This document shows, in pieces, positions 7,150 to 15,508 of a stretch of DNA of 27,293 nt; position 1 is the first letter of the stretch, and every line of letters starts with the position of its first letter. This DNA is from Flavobacteriales bacterium UBA720 (GTDB taxonomy: Bacteria > Bacteroidota > Bacteroidia > Flavobacteriales > Weeksellaceae), in contig DBLQ01000060.1 of assembly GCA_002297505.1 (NCBI GenBank), positions 1-27,293 of the forward strand, read 5' to 3'. The translations under genes were made by a program, and so were the position numbers. A model generated the notes under the pieces. That model was given only the letters and a program-made list of their open reading frames with translations. It was not told where the DNA came from and made no database searches.

Positions 7150-9123
7150 TTAGTTTTTCAAAAATTTTTGATAAAAAGGAATTAATTGGTTCGCCATAAT
7201 TTCGTCATCGGCAATGCTTGGATGATAGCTGCATCCTTTAGGCGTCATTTCCTTGAATTCAAAAATCTCTATAGGTTTATGTTCTGTATCGTTTTTGAAA
7301 AAGTCTTTTACCTGATTAAGGTAACTTATGAACTGTTTATTTTTCTCGCCATTCACCATCGGGCTGTTAAGAAGAATGATTTGAGCCTTTGGATAACGTT
7401 TCTGTATCATCTGAATAAACTCGATGTAATTCCCGATATATTTATATTGATTAAAGGGGAGTCTTGTCTTTTTGCTATCACCATCGGAAAAATCATTAGT
7501 TCCTAAGCAGATGCTTACGATGTCCGGTTGATAGTTGCTTCCAAATTCGGTTTTGCCATTTCCGTTCAGGAAAAGATTGCCATAGACATCCGGAAGAATC
7601 GTTTCTTCTGAGTTTTCGGTGTTCCAATTTCTGTACATTCCGTAGCCTGAGACCGAGCTCAGAAGATAATCGGCACCCAAAGCTCTGGCGGCAACAGGTC
7701 CGTAAGCCAAATAAGCGTTGTGCTGGTCATACCATTCTCCTTGTCCGCAAGGTAATAAAGACTCGTCATTTCCCATCCCGCAAGTAATAGAATCTCCAAT
7801 GAATTCAATCTTTTTCTGAATTTTTACAGTAAAAGGAATCGCATTGATTTGTGTTCCATCAAATTCTATATAGCCATTGCTGGCTTCGGTTGCTTTAGTA
7901 AGTCTGATATGATGTTTGGCAGGAGAGCCTGTTTCTATTTTATAATTTTTTGAATCTCCAGCATCAACCTTGATTCTTCCAATATATTTTCCATCAATTT
8001 CCAAAGCAATGTAATTATGATGGCTGTAAGTATCTGTACTTTTAAGATTAACTTCAATCGTTGTTCCTTCGGTCTCGAATTCTATATAAGAGCCAGGGCC
8101 TACTAAAAGTCCTTTGTTATAAGATGTTTTTTCAGTTCTTCCTCCCCAGTTGAATTTTGTGATGTGATTTCCTCGGCTATCATATTGGTTGAGATATTCT
8201 CTTGTTCTGATACCAGCGGTCTTGAGGTCGGAAAGCTTCCAATTTCCATCTGCTGAAGCTGTTGGAAGTAGCATAGAGCAGGTTTCATCTTTTGAGGAAA
8301 TAGACCAGGTGATCCAGCTGAGTTTTCTGTCATCCATCCAATCTATATAGCGTTGCCATTCTGGAAAATCAAAATTACCATCACCGGATGCTTCCATACC
8401 TGCGGACTCTGATATAAAAACTGGAATTCCAGATGCTATAGCTTCGTCTGTTCTGTCACGCAACCATTGTGTATGTGTAGCAGCATAGAAATGTACCGTG
8501 TACATTACGTTCGTAACATTTTTAATAGGATTTTTTTGAACTAAATCTATTCTTTGGTCCCATTCTGGGCAGCCTACAAGTATGATATTATCTGGGTCAT
8601 TTTTACGGATTGTTTTGATAACATTTTCGGCGTAAGTTTTAACTTCTTCCCAAGACTGCTTTTCAGGTTCGTTGAAAATTTCGTAGATGATATTAGGATA
8701 TTTTCCATATTTCTTTGACATTTTATTAAAAAAATCTTTAGCTTCTTTCGTATGGATTTTATGTGCATGCCAATCTATGATGACATATATTCCTTCTTTT
8801 ATAGCGGCATCTACAACCGTTTCTATATCTTTCAGGTTTTGTTCAGGTTTTTGGAGATACGCACCATCTGGCTCAATTCCCATTGCTGCTCGGACTATAT
8901 TGACGTTCCAATCTTCTTTTAACCATTTTACAGTTCCTTTGGTATAATATTTTGAATGCCAGTTGTTCCATCCGAAGCTTGTTCCTACAAGTCTGACAGG
9001 TTGTCCTTTGGAATCGGAAAGTTGCATTCCGACAAGTTGCAGATTGCCGATTTCCTTAACAGGATTTTTCCCGAAAGAAATGATACATATTGATAAGAAT
9101 ATAAAAGCAAGTATTTTTTTCAT
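7150..9123 (-). CDS. Bifunctional GH5 endoglucanase/mannanase - CE2 acetylesterase fusion
   Basis: A 657-aa exported two-enzyme protein. Signal peptide about 1-18. The GH5 domain (about 24-315) has HxH-type DWHAHK, acid/base in YEIFNEPE (E152) and the strand-7 glutamate in FISESAG (E239); overall it looks like subfamily 2 (Cel5A-like, beta-1,4-glucanase). From about 322 a jelly-roll (NWGGRT ... YIEFDG) leads into an SGNH hydrolase with GDSITCGMG (S445), GTND (541-544) and SYHP (H634), the CE2 arrangement. CE2 enzymes deacetylate glucomannan or manno-oligosaccharides; GH5-CE2 pairing in one chain is known in clostridial cellulosomes, in the opposite order. Here it would cut and deacetylate acetyl-glucomannan together. 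It is separated from the gene before it by an unusually long 137-bp gap. Confidence 0.88.
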   Translation of the reverse strand: MKKILAFIFLSICIISFGKNPVKEIGNLQLVGMQLSDSKGQPVRLVGTSFGWNNWHSKYYTKGTVKWLKEDWNVNIVRAAMGIEPDGAYLQKPEQNLKDIETVVDAAIKEGIYVIIDWHAHKIHTKEAKDFFNKMSKKYGKYPNIIYEIFNEPEKQSWEEVKTYAENVIKTIRKNDPDNIILVGCPEWDQRIDLVQKNPIKNVTNVMYTVHFYAATHTQWLRDRTDEAIASGIPVFISESAGMEASGDGNFDFPEWQRYIDWMDDRKLSWITWSISSKDETCSMLLPTASADGNWKLSDLKTAGIRTREYLNQYDSRGNHITKFNWGGRTEKTSYNKGLLVGPGSYIEFETEGTTIEVNLKSTDTYSHHNYIALEIDGKYIGRIKVDAGDSKNYKIETGSPAKHHIRLTKATEASNGYIEFDGTQINAIPFTVKIQKKIEFIGDSITCGMGNDESLLPCGQGEWYDQHNAYLAYGPVAARALGADYLLSSVSGYGMYRNWNTENSEETILPDVYGNLFLNGNGKTEFGSNYQPDIVSICLGTNDFSDGDSKKTRLPFNQYKYIGNYIEFIQMIQKRYPKAQIILLNSPMVNGEKNKQFISYLNQVKDFFKNDTEHKPIEIFEFKEMTPKGCSYHPSIADDEIMANQLIPFYQKFLKN

Positions 9124-9260
9124 ATGCCAATCTTTATTTTTTTAATAGATATATGGAATCTTGATATCATCATTTGTGTTAACAAAATCAAGGCGATTTC
9201 ATAAAGCTAAAGATTAGAAATTTTCATTTTTTGTCTAATTTGAGTTTTCAGGGTTATTGT
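9124..9260 (-). other. 137-bp gap inside the mannan operon
   Basis: All other gaps between the twelve minus-strand genes are 5-63 bp. This one is AT-rich and could hold an internal promoter or a processing site. I see only weak -7-like strings (TAGCTTTA, TGATTTTG; each one mismatch from TAnnTTTG) and no copy of the 18-bp operator found elsewhere in the locus. Confidence 0.3.
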
Positions 9261-10394
9261 TTATCTGTAAAGTTTTAGGTTTGAAGCATCCTTCAGAAAG
9301 AGCGTTTTCTCGTCTTTATAAAACTTTATGAAATCCTTTTCAGCAGAGTGATCTTTGAAGGGAAGATAATATTCTACTTCGTTATTTTCCGGTTTGAATC
9401 CAGCATTTCTCCAAAAGAGAACGTAAGAAAATTTGTATTTCTCAATAGATGGTTTTAAAACTTCTGTAAACCATTTGGAATCTGGAATTTGATTATAACC
9501 AATCTCTCCAATTGCCGGGATTTTGTTTTGTTTTTTGGCAACTTCATCCAGGGTTTGCATCCAGAAATCCAGATTTTTAGCAAATTCATTACCTTTATCT
9601 ATGCTCCCTCTTTGATAAGCATCAAAAGAAACCATATCGACATATTCGTCCCCAGGATAACGTTTCAGAAAGTCTTCGGTATTTTTGAATTCTATACTTG
9701 TATTATAGCCCAAAATTAAATTATGTAGTCCTTTGGTCTTTCTGAAATAATCTGTTGTAAACCGAAATAGTTCTTTATATTCTTCATCTGATGCAGAGTT
9801 CGCTCCCCACCAAAACCAAGTTCCTGTATGCTCATGCCAAGGACGCCAAATAATCGGAATTGCTTCTCCGTTTTTACCTTTTAGGTCTGCCAAAAAATCT
9901 GCTACTTTATCTAGGTAAGTCACAAATTTCTGATGATTTTCTCCGCCCGGAAAAATACTTTTGATGGATTTATTCGAAAAATCCCAGGCATTCTTTCCTG
10001 TTATTGGATTATTAGCGTGCCAACTGATGGTAATGATTCCGCCTTTTTCGTAACTGTCGCGGATGTATTGTTTCATTTTATCAAACGGAACACCATCCAA
10101 ATTTTTGTCTTTTCCAAGTTCTATATCTCCCAATTCCCATCCATAAACTGCAGGATAATCTCCAACGGTTTCTTTCACATCGCTTCTGTCGTTTTGGTAT
10201 TTCCAATAGACACCATAAGCCAAATCATCCTGATGACCTACAAAATAACCTTTATCCTGAGCTTTACCAAGGTTTTCAAAAAGCTTTTGAGTTTCTACCG
10301 TTGCTTTTGGGTCTGATATTTTGTATTGTGCAGAAAATAGAGTAGAGGCTGAGATTACAAGAGGATATATAATATTTTTATAAACTGAATTCAT
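9261..10394 (-). CDS. GH26 beta-mannanase (first paralogue by coordinate)
   Basis: A 377-aa GH26 enzyme with a signal peptide (about 1-22, LFSAQ). Key motifs: GHQDD (53-57), SWHANNP, acid/base in WRPWHEHTG (E188), and the strand-7 nucleophile in AIGEIGYNQI (E297). The protein is only the catalytic barrel: there is no CBM, no lipobox and no T9SS-type C-terminal domain. GH26 enzymes hydrolyse internal beta-1,4-mannosidic bonds with retention; some Bacteroides members release mannobiose, which would feed the epimerase and phosphorylase of this operon. It starts 16 bp after the GH27 stop. It is clearly paralogous to the second GH26 of the operon, with the same catalytic spacing (E188/E297 against E189/E297), but the loops differ, for example around residues 88-105. 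Confidence 0.94.
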   Translation of the reverse strand: MNSVYKNIIYPLVISASTLFSAQYKISDPKATVETQKLFENLGKAQDKGYFVGHQDDLAYGVYWKYQNDRSDVKETVGDYPAVYGWELGDIELGKDKNLDGVPFDKMKQYIRDSYEKGGIITISWHANNPITGKNAWDFSNKSIKSIFPGGENHQKFVTYLDKVADFLADLKGKNGEAIPIIWRPWHEHTGTWFWWGANSASDEEYKELFRFTTDYFRKTKGLHNLILGYNTSIEFKNTEDFLKRYPGDEYVDMVSFDAYQRGSIDKGNEFAKNLDFWMQTLDEVAKKQNKIPAIGEIGYNQIPDSKWFTEVLKPSIEKYKFSYVLFWRNAGFKPENNEVEYYLPFKDHSAEKDFIKFYKDEKTLFLKDASNLKLYR

Positions 10395-10410
10395 TTTTGT
10401 CTTTTCCAGA

Positions 10411-11649
10411 TTATTTGATTTTTACAAGTCTTAGCATTAGAATGTCTTTTGATGGAATAGTTGCTTTAAGGGTTTTCTTTGTATTCCCCAGTTCTTTTTT
10501 TGTCCAAAGGTCTACCACTTTGTAATTCTGAATGCTTGTATCAAAGGTTTTTTTAGAGACTTCATCATCTGTAAATTTATTACTTTTCCAATCGAAAGAA
10601 ATGTCTTTTTCAGCTTTATCTCTATTAAGAAAAGCAACTGCCCAATCCCCATTTTCCAAAGGTTTGAACCAAATTTCGAATTCGCCTTCGTCTTTATATT
10701 TGAGAGCCTGGACTCCAAATTTGTCTTGATTGATTGCAATGACGTCTTTGTTTGTCAAAACCTCTTTGGTATCTGCGGTCATGTTTCTGATGTCATTACC
10801 TGCGATGAGAGGAGCTGCCAACATTGACCACATAGAGAAATGTGCTCTGTCTTCTCCTTTGGTAAGAGCGCCGTTTCCGACTTCTAGCATATCCGGGTCG
10901 TTCCAATGTCCGGGACCTGCATATTTTCTAAGGCCTTCTTGCATATCTAGGATTTGCATCGTTCCAAATGCTTTCCATGTTCCGTGGTCTTTCACACAAT
11001 CAAAACAGTTGTAGATGTCACCTGTTGTTCTCCAAAGATGCCCCACATTTTCTCCCCATTCCCAAGGTTTGTTATCTCCCCATTCGCAAATACTTAAAAC
11101 TATTGGTCTTCCAGCTTTTTTGAGTGCAGCAGTAAATGTTTTATAAGCACCTTCAGCTTTCAAACCTTCAGTATTGCACCAATCATACTTTACATAATCG
11201 ACGCCCCATTTTGCATAAGTAAGCGCGTCCTGGAATTCGTAACCTCTGCTTCCTGGTCTTCCTCCGCACGTTTGTGAACCTGCATCAGAGTAGATTCCCA
11301 ACTTTAATCCTTTGGAATGAACATAATCCGACAAAGCCTTTATCCCGGATGGAAATCTTGTTTTGTCTGGATGGATAAAACCGTTCTCATCTCTGTCTCC
11401 GTGCCAGCAATCATCTATACTGATGTAAGTATATCCGGCATCTTTCATTCCCGAGGAAACCATAGCATCGGCCATTTCTTTTATCATATTTTCATCAACA
11501 TTGCAGGCAAACTTGTTCCAAGAGTTCCAGCCCATTGGAGGTGTAAGCGCAAGATCAGGATATTTTGTATAATCCTGCACATAATTGTTACCCTGTGCAG
11601 ATAGAGAAATACTAATGAATGCGAAAAGAGAAAGAAGCGTTTTTTTCAT
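10411..11649 (-). CDS. GH27 alpha-galactosidase
   Basis: A 412-aa exported GH27 enzyme. Signal peptide about 1-18. The barrel opens with LTPPMGWNSWNKFAC (36-49), contains DDCWHGDRDENG, the nucleophile in YVKYDWCNTEG (D156) and the acid/base in LWRTTGDIYN (D211). NDPDMLEVG follows at 250-258. A C-terminal beta domain covers about 310-412. The enzyme removes alpha-1,6-galactosyl side groups from galactomannan, opening the backbone for GH26/GH5 attack, and its presence shows the locus handles galactomannan. No lipobox, so it is probably periplasmic. Gaps to its neighbours are 25 and 16 bp. Confidence 0.95.
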   Translation of the reverse strand: MKKTLLSLFAFISISLSAQGNNYVQDYTKYPDLALTPPMGWNSWNKFACNVDENMIKEMADAMVSSGMKDAGYTYISIDDCWHGDRDENGFIHPDKTRFPSGIKALSDYVHSKGLKLGIYSDAGSQTCGGRPGSRGYEFQDALTYAKWGVDYVKYDWCNTEGLKAEGAYKTFTAALKKAGRPIVLSICEWGDNKPWEWGENVGHLWRTTGDIYNCFDCVKDHGTWKAFGTMQILDMQEGLRKYAGPGHWNDPDMLEVGNGALTKGEDRAHFSMWSMLAAPLIAGNDIRNMTADTKEVLTNKDVIAINQDKFGVQALKYKDEGEFEIWFKPLENGDWAVAFLNRDKAEKDISFDWKSNKFTDDEVSKKTFDTSIQNYKVVDLWTKKELGNTKKTLKATIPSKDILMLRLVKIK

Positions 11650-11674
11650 TTTTAGAATTTGGAAGTTATATTTT

Positions 11675-12016
11675 TTAAGCTCTATTGTAGTCGTCTTCTA
11701 TTCTCACAATATCATCTTCTCCGAAATATGTCCCGTATTGGACCTCTATAAAAACCACGGGCTCAGAAGTTTTATTTTCTATCCTGTGGTGCGCTCCGAG
11801 TGGGATTTGAGCAACTTGCCCTACAGAGTAATCACGAATATCATCATTAATTGTAATTGTTCCTATTCCCGAAACAATCGTCCAGACTTCGGCTCTTTTG
11901 TGGTGATATTGAAGAGAAAGTCTTCCTCCTGGGTTCACCTGAATTCTTTTCACTTTATGAAAGTCTGCATCTTCCAATACCCAATATTCTCCCCAAGGTC
12001 TTACGTCGTGTTCCAT
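11675..12016 (-). CDS. Stand-alone mannose-6-phosphate isomerase, type II cupin domain
   Basis: A 113-aa cytoplasmic cupin matching the C-terminal phosphomannose-isomerase domain of bifunctional ManC/AlgA proteins, without the GDP-mannose pyrophosphorylase half. It starts VRPWGEYWVLED and has the metal-binding cupin motifs YHHKRAEVW (H38, H39, E43) and PLGAHHRIEN (H76, H77). PMI interconverts mannose-6-phosphate and fructose-6-phosphate. In this operon it would move the mannose-1-phosphate made by the GH130 enzyme, after phosphomannomutase, into glycolysis; the mutase is not in the window. Its length equals one complete domain, so it is not a fragment. Activity of such isolated domains is inferred from the family. 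Confidence 0.85.
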   Translation of the reverse strand: MEHDVRPWGEYWVLEDADFHKVKRIQVNPGGRLSLQYHHKRAEVWTIVSGIGTITINDDIRDYSVGQVAQIPLGAHHRIENKTSEPVVFIEVQYGTYFGEDDIVRIEDDYNRA

Positions 12017-12032
12017 AATTTTTATTTTTTAT

Positions 12033-13052
12033 TTAATTATTAAAATTTACTTTTATATCATCTACATACATGGTTCCGGTCGCATCGCTGAGAGCCAGCA
12101 TGATTCTCATTTTTTTAGAATGTTCCGGAATAGGTAGACTTTTAGAAAATTTTTGCCAATCTTTTGCTTCTGTTACAAAGAAGAGAGGTTCGTCTTGCGA
12201 TGTTTTCTGAGTTCCGTTCGTAGTGAATTCTACGATCATTACGGCTTTGTTCCAGTCGTTTTTTCCTTGCTTTATATCTTTAGTCTTTACCATTGCGGAA
12301 ATATCCAAAGTTTTAGAATTGTCCGGAATGTCAAATATCTGATCTACGCCTGTCCAAGTCTGAATTTGTGAAGTGATTTTAATACTTTTTTGACCAGAGA
12401 ATTTTTCCTCTGTCGTAGTTTCTCCATTACCTCTCCAGCCTTGTAACCCGTTTTCGAAGTCACCATTGGAAAATAATGATTTTTGAACAGACGAATCATC
12501 TGTAAAAACCTTAACTTCGTTTTTCTTGGTTTCAGTTTCTACAACTTTGTTATAATCTTCTTGAGAAATAGGGGAGATTCTGATGTCGTCAAAGAAAAAA
12601 CTTCCTGTACATTCGGATAAAGCAAGTATCAATTTTCCAGAACGGTCTTTGTTGACAGGAATGATTTTTTTAACTTGCTGCCATGGTGAATTTCCATCTA
12701 TAGATATTATGTTTTCTCCCTTTCCATTGATTTCTGCAATTATTACAGCTTTGTTCCAATCATTCTTACCTTTTTCTACACCGTCTGTTTTTACCCAGGC
12801 AGATATTTCTATTGCTGCAGTATTTTTTGGAATCGAAAAACTTTGATCAATACCTTTCCATTGTGGAGTAGTATATTCTGTAATATTACCGGCCTTACTG
12901 CCTGTTCTTTTATCGTAAGGGTCGATTGTCAGGACAATCTCGTTATTCCAAGATTGAGCATCGGATTCAAAACTTCCATTACTTATCAGGTTTTTTTGGC
13001 CGAAAGTCATTAAGCTTGAAATCGAGAATAGACTTAATACAACTTTTTTCAT
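12033..13052 (-). CDS. Secreted tandem carbohydrate-binding protein (two CBM-like beta-sandwiches)
   Basis: A 339-aa protein with a signal peptide (about 1-19, MTFGQ) and no catalytic domain. Two homologous modules, about 20-164 and 192-338, are joined by a Lys/Glu-rich linker. Each begins SNG-FE, has a shared stretch GKNDWNKAV (95-103 and 263-271) and ends with -DDI-- (FFFDDIRIS; MYVDDIKVN). This is the layout of CBM4/9/16/22-type jelly-rolls that bind glycan chains. I cannot assign a CBM family by eye. The position within a mannan operon, 5 bp after the epimerase, suggests mannan or manno-oligosaccharide binding. Without lipobox or T9SS tail it would be periplasmic or released. Confidence 0.8.
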   Translation of the reverse strand: MKKVVLSLFSISSLMTFGQKNLISNGSFESDAQSWNNEIVLTIDPYDKRTGSKAGNITEYTTPQWKGIDQSFSIPKNTAAIEISAWVKTDGVEKGKNDWNKAVIIAEINGKGENIISIDGNSPWQQVKKIIPVNKDRSGKLILALSECTGSFFFDDIRISPISQEDYNKVVETETKKNEVKVFTDDSSVQKSLFSNGDFENGLQGWRGNGETTTEEKFSGQKSIKITSQIQTWTGVDQIFDIPDNSKTLDISAMVKTKDIKQGKNDWNKAVMIVEFTTNGTQKTSQDEPLFFVTEAKDWQKFSKSLPIPEHSKKMRIMLALSDATGTMYVDDIKVNFNN

Positions 13053-13057
13053 TGATG

Positions 13058-14239
13058 TTATCTTAAACGATTAATCACTTCTATACAAGCTCTTCCGTTG
13101 TGATAAGGGCATTTCCAAAATCCAGCTTTATCTTTTTTTATCTTTTGGTAGTCTTTATCGATTCCCCAAAACCATTCTCCATGATGATGGTCAATGATAT
13201 ATTTTTGAGTGAATTCCCAATTCTTTTCGAAAATATCAAGATATTTTTGATCATTAGTCAATTGATATGCATTCACAAAACCAATCCATAGTTCAGCCTG
13301 TGGCCACCAATGTTTTTCTGTGATTAGGTGATTTTCTTGAGGGTCATATTCGTACCAGAGACCTCCATCCTTATCTAGGCCTTCCAATGTTACATCTGCC
13401 ATTTTTACTGCATAATGTTTATAGTTTTTGATAAGATTTTCATCTTCTGAAACTTCAGCACACCATTGTAATAACCAGGCAGCCTCAATATCGTGTCCAT
13501 AGGAGATAACATCTTTTTTCTCGTTCCAGTTTTCATCGAAAAATAATTTGAGATGCCAGTTGTCTTTATCTATGAAATAATGCTCAATTGTTTCTAGTAT
13601 ATCTATAATATTCTCACGCAATTCTTCATCTTTCCAAACAAGAAATAGATTTGCAAAAGCTTCAACAATATGAAGGTGAGTGTTCATCGTTTTCTTCTCA
13701 TTGACATCTTTTTCGCTGAGACGCATATCTTCTATGTCTTTCCAATCGCTTGTGTAAGCTTCAAAATAGCCTTTGTTTTTTTTATCAAAAGAATGTTGCT
13801 GAATGCTCTTATATAAAGTAATTGCAAGTTCCAGAGCTTCTTTGTTTTCAGTGATTTTATAGAATTCACATAATCCATAGATGACGAAAGCTAAAGCGTA
13901 GATCTGGTTTTTGGTATCTTTTGGAGTTCCATCCGCATTGACGCTCCAATAGATTCCTTTTTGTTCTGGGTTGTAGAATTTTGTTTTGATCTCATCGAAA
14001 GCTCTTTCTGCTATAGAAAGATATTCGGGATTCGGTTTTTGTATATAAGCAGCAGAAAATGTCCATAATATCCTTGCGTACATTACAGAGCCTTTTTCGG
14101 CTTGTGGATTTTTGTTTTCAAGACAATCTATTTCCCCGATAAAACCACCATTGGTCTCATCCAGAGTATTTTGACTCCAATATTTAAGAATGTTTTGAAG
14201 TTCGATCTCTAATTCTTTTGTGATAGATTCCTTTTGCAT
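13058..14239 (-). CDS. AGE-family mannobiose/cellobiose 2-epimerase
   Basis: A 393-aa cytoplasmic (no signal peptide) alpha6/alpha6-barrel enzyme of the N-acylglucosamine 2-epimerase superfamily. Catalytic-type histidines are present: NTHLHIVEA (H188, H190), SYGHDIEAAW (H249) and CPYHNGRACIE (H380), in the order seen in cellobiose 2-epimerases. In Bacteroidota mannan operons this enzyme turns beta-1,4-mannobiose into mannosyl-glucose by inverting C2 of the reducing sugar. The next gene upstream (GH130) uses exactly that product, which is strong context support. It starts after a 63-bp gap holding a perfect 12-bp hairpin. Confidence 0.92.
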   Translation of the reverse strand: MQKESITKELEIELQNILKYWSQNTLDETNGGFIGEIDCLENKNPQAEKGSVMYARILWTFSAAYIQKPNPEYLSIAERAFDEIKTKFYNPEQKGIYWSVNADGTPKDTKNQIYALAFVIYGLCEFYKITENKEALELAITLYKSIQQHSFDKKNKGYFEAYTSDWKDIEDMRLSEKDVNEKKTMNTHLHIVEAFANLFLVWKDEELRENIIDILETIEHYFIDKDNWHLKLFFDENWNEKKDVISYGHDIEAAWLLQWCAEVSEDENLIKNYKHYAVKMADVTLEGLDKDGGLWYEYDPQENHLITEKHWWPQAELWIGFVNAYQLTNDQKYLDIFEKNWEFTQKYIIDHHHGEWFWGIDKDYQKIKKDKAGFWKCPYHNGRACIEVINRLR

Positions 14240-14252
14240 TGTTTTTAGATTA

Positions 14253-14280
14253 AACCTTCGAGGACAAATCCTCGAAGGTT
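14253..14280. repeat. Perfect 12-bp hairpin between GH130 and epimerase genes
   Basis: AACCTTCGAGGA (14253-14264), loop CAAA, then TCCTCGAAGGTT (14269-14280). It sits inside the minus-strand operon, 13 bp before the epimerase ATG. On the minus strand there is no U-tract after it, so it is unlikely to end transcription of the operon. A role in mRNA stability or partial attenuation, or an interspersed intergenic palindrome, are the alternatives. On the plus strand it is followed by five T. Confidence 0.7.
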
Positions 14281-14302
14281 TTTGAAAATAAGAGAGAAAA
14301 AA

Positions 14303-15481
14303 TTATAATTGTTTATTTTTATCTACAATTCCAATAATCGTTTGAACGGAATCGTAGGATGTAAATTTATCTTCTGCTGTATTGATACAGTAATCTAAAA
14401 GCTGATCTACAGACGAAACTGCAACATGCATTCTTGTATCGGAAGATGCGTAATATATAAAGACTTTGCCATCCTCATCAGCAATCCAGCCATTGGAAAA
14501 CAGTACATTGGAAACATCCCCAATTCTTTCTATGCCTTCCGGAGCCATAAAATAACCTGCCGGCTTGTAAGTTACTTTTCCTAAGTCATTCAAGTCTGTC
14601 ATAAACATATACAATACATAACGTAGTCCTGCAGCCGTGTTACGCACACCATGAGCCATATGTAACCAACCTTTTTCTGTTTTGATAGGTGCAGGTCCAA
14701 GACCATTTTTAAGTTCGTAAACCGTATGGTAAGTTTTTCCGTAAATGATATGTTCATCTTCTACAACAGGATTTGTCATATCTGTAACGTAACCAAGACC
14801 AACACCTCCGCCAGAGCCTACATCTATGAAACCATCTTGCGGACGGGTGTAAAGAACGTATTTCCCATCAACGAATTCCGGATGAAGAACCACATTTCTC
14901 TGTTGTCCTGTATTTGAAATCAAATCGGGAAGTCTTTCCCAGTCGATGAGATTTTGTGTTCTTACAATCGCTGCATTTGCAATTGCCATAGAAGTGTCGC
15001 CTTTTGGAGCATCTGGATCTTTTCTTTCTGTACAGAAAATTCCGTAAATATAGCCGTCTTCGTGCTGGATGAGACGCATATCATAGACATTAGTGTCAGG
15101 ATTTCCTTCGATTTGAGGAATCACAATCGGTTTTTCCCAAAATCTGAAATTATCGATACCATTTGGGGATTCTGCAATTGCGAAAAATGATTTCCTATCA
15201 TATCCTTCGACCCTTACAGCCAGTAGATACTTGTCGTTCCATTTCATAGCTCCTGCATTGAAAGCTGCATTGATACCGAATCTTTCCATAAGAAAAGGAT
15301 TTTTTTCTGCATCAAAATCGTATCTCCATTCCAATGGTGCGTGGGCTGCAGTCACTACAGGATTCTGGTATCTTGTAAAAATTCCGTTTCCGGCTTCTGC
15401 AACAGGAGAATTAGTTTTTTTTATTAATGTTTCAAATTCTTCTTTCACAACATTCAGACGTTGACTGAATAATTCACTCAT
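14303..15481 (-). CDS. GH130 4-O-beta-D-mannosyl-D-glucose phosphorylase
   Basis: A 392-aa cytoplasmic GH130 enzyme, the usual length for the phosphorolytic subfamily 1. Motifs: NAAFNAGAMKW, LAVRVEGYDRKSFFAIAES, the catalytic Asp in NVYDMRLI (D134), and GVRNTAAGLRYVLYMF. The enzyme splits mannosyl-glucose with phosphate to alpha-mannose-1-phosphate and glucose. Together with the epimerase gene downstream and the sugar symporter gene upstream it makes the cytoplasmic end of the mannan pathway first described in Bacteroides fragilis. Subfamily assignment relies on the overall resemblance and the epimerase partner; mannobiose phosphorylase (subfamily 2) is less likely. Confidence 0.93.
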   Translation of the reverse strand: MSELFSQRLNVVKEEFETLIKKTNSPVAEAGNGIFTRYQNPVVTAAHAPLEWRYDFDAEKNPFLMERFGINAAFNAGAMKWNDKYLLAVRVEGYDRKSFFAIAESPNGIDNFRFWEKPIVIPQIEGNPDTNVYDMRLIQHEDGYIYGIFCTERKDPDAPKGDTSMAIANAAIVRTQNLIDWERLPDLISNTGQQRNVVLHPEFVDGKYVLYTRPQDGFIDVGSGGGVGLGYVTDMTNPVVEDEHIIYGKTYHTVYELKNGLGPAPIKTEKGWLHMAHGVRNTAAGLRYVLYMFMTDLNDLGKVTYKPAGYFMAPEGIERIGDVSNVLFSNGWIADEDGKVFIYYASSDTRMHVAVSSVDQLLDYCINTAEDKFTSYDSVQTIIGIVDKNKQL

Positions 15482-15508
15482 TTTATTGTAATTTAAATAT
15501 TAATTTTA

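Noticed and set aside
11585..12043. Plus-strand 152-codon frame opposite the PMI cupin
   Set aside because: The minus strand encodes a complete cupin with its metal ligands; the opposite frame has no domain character.
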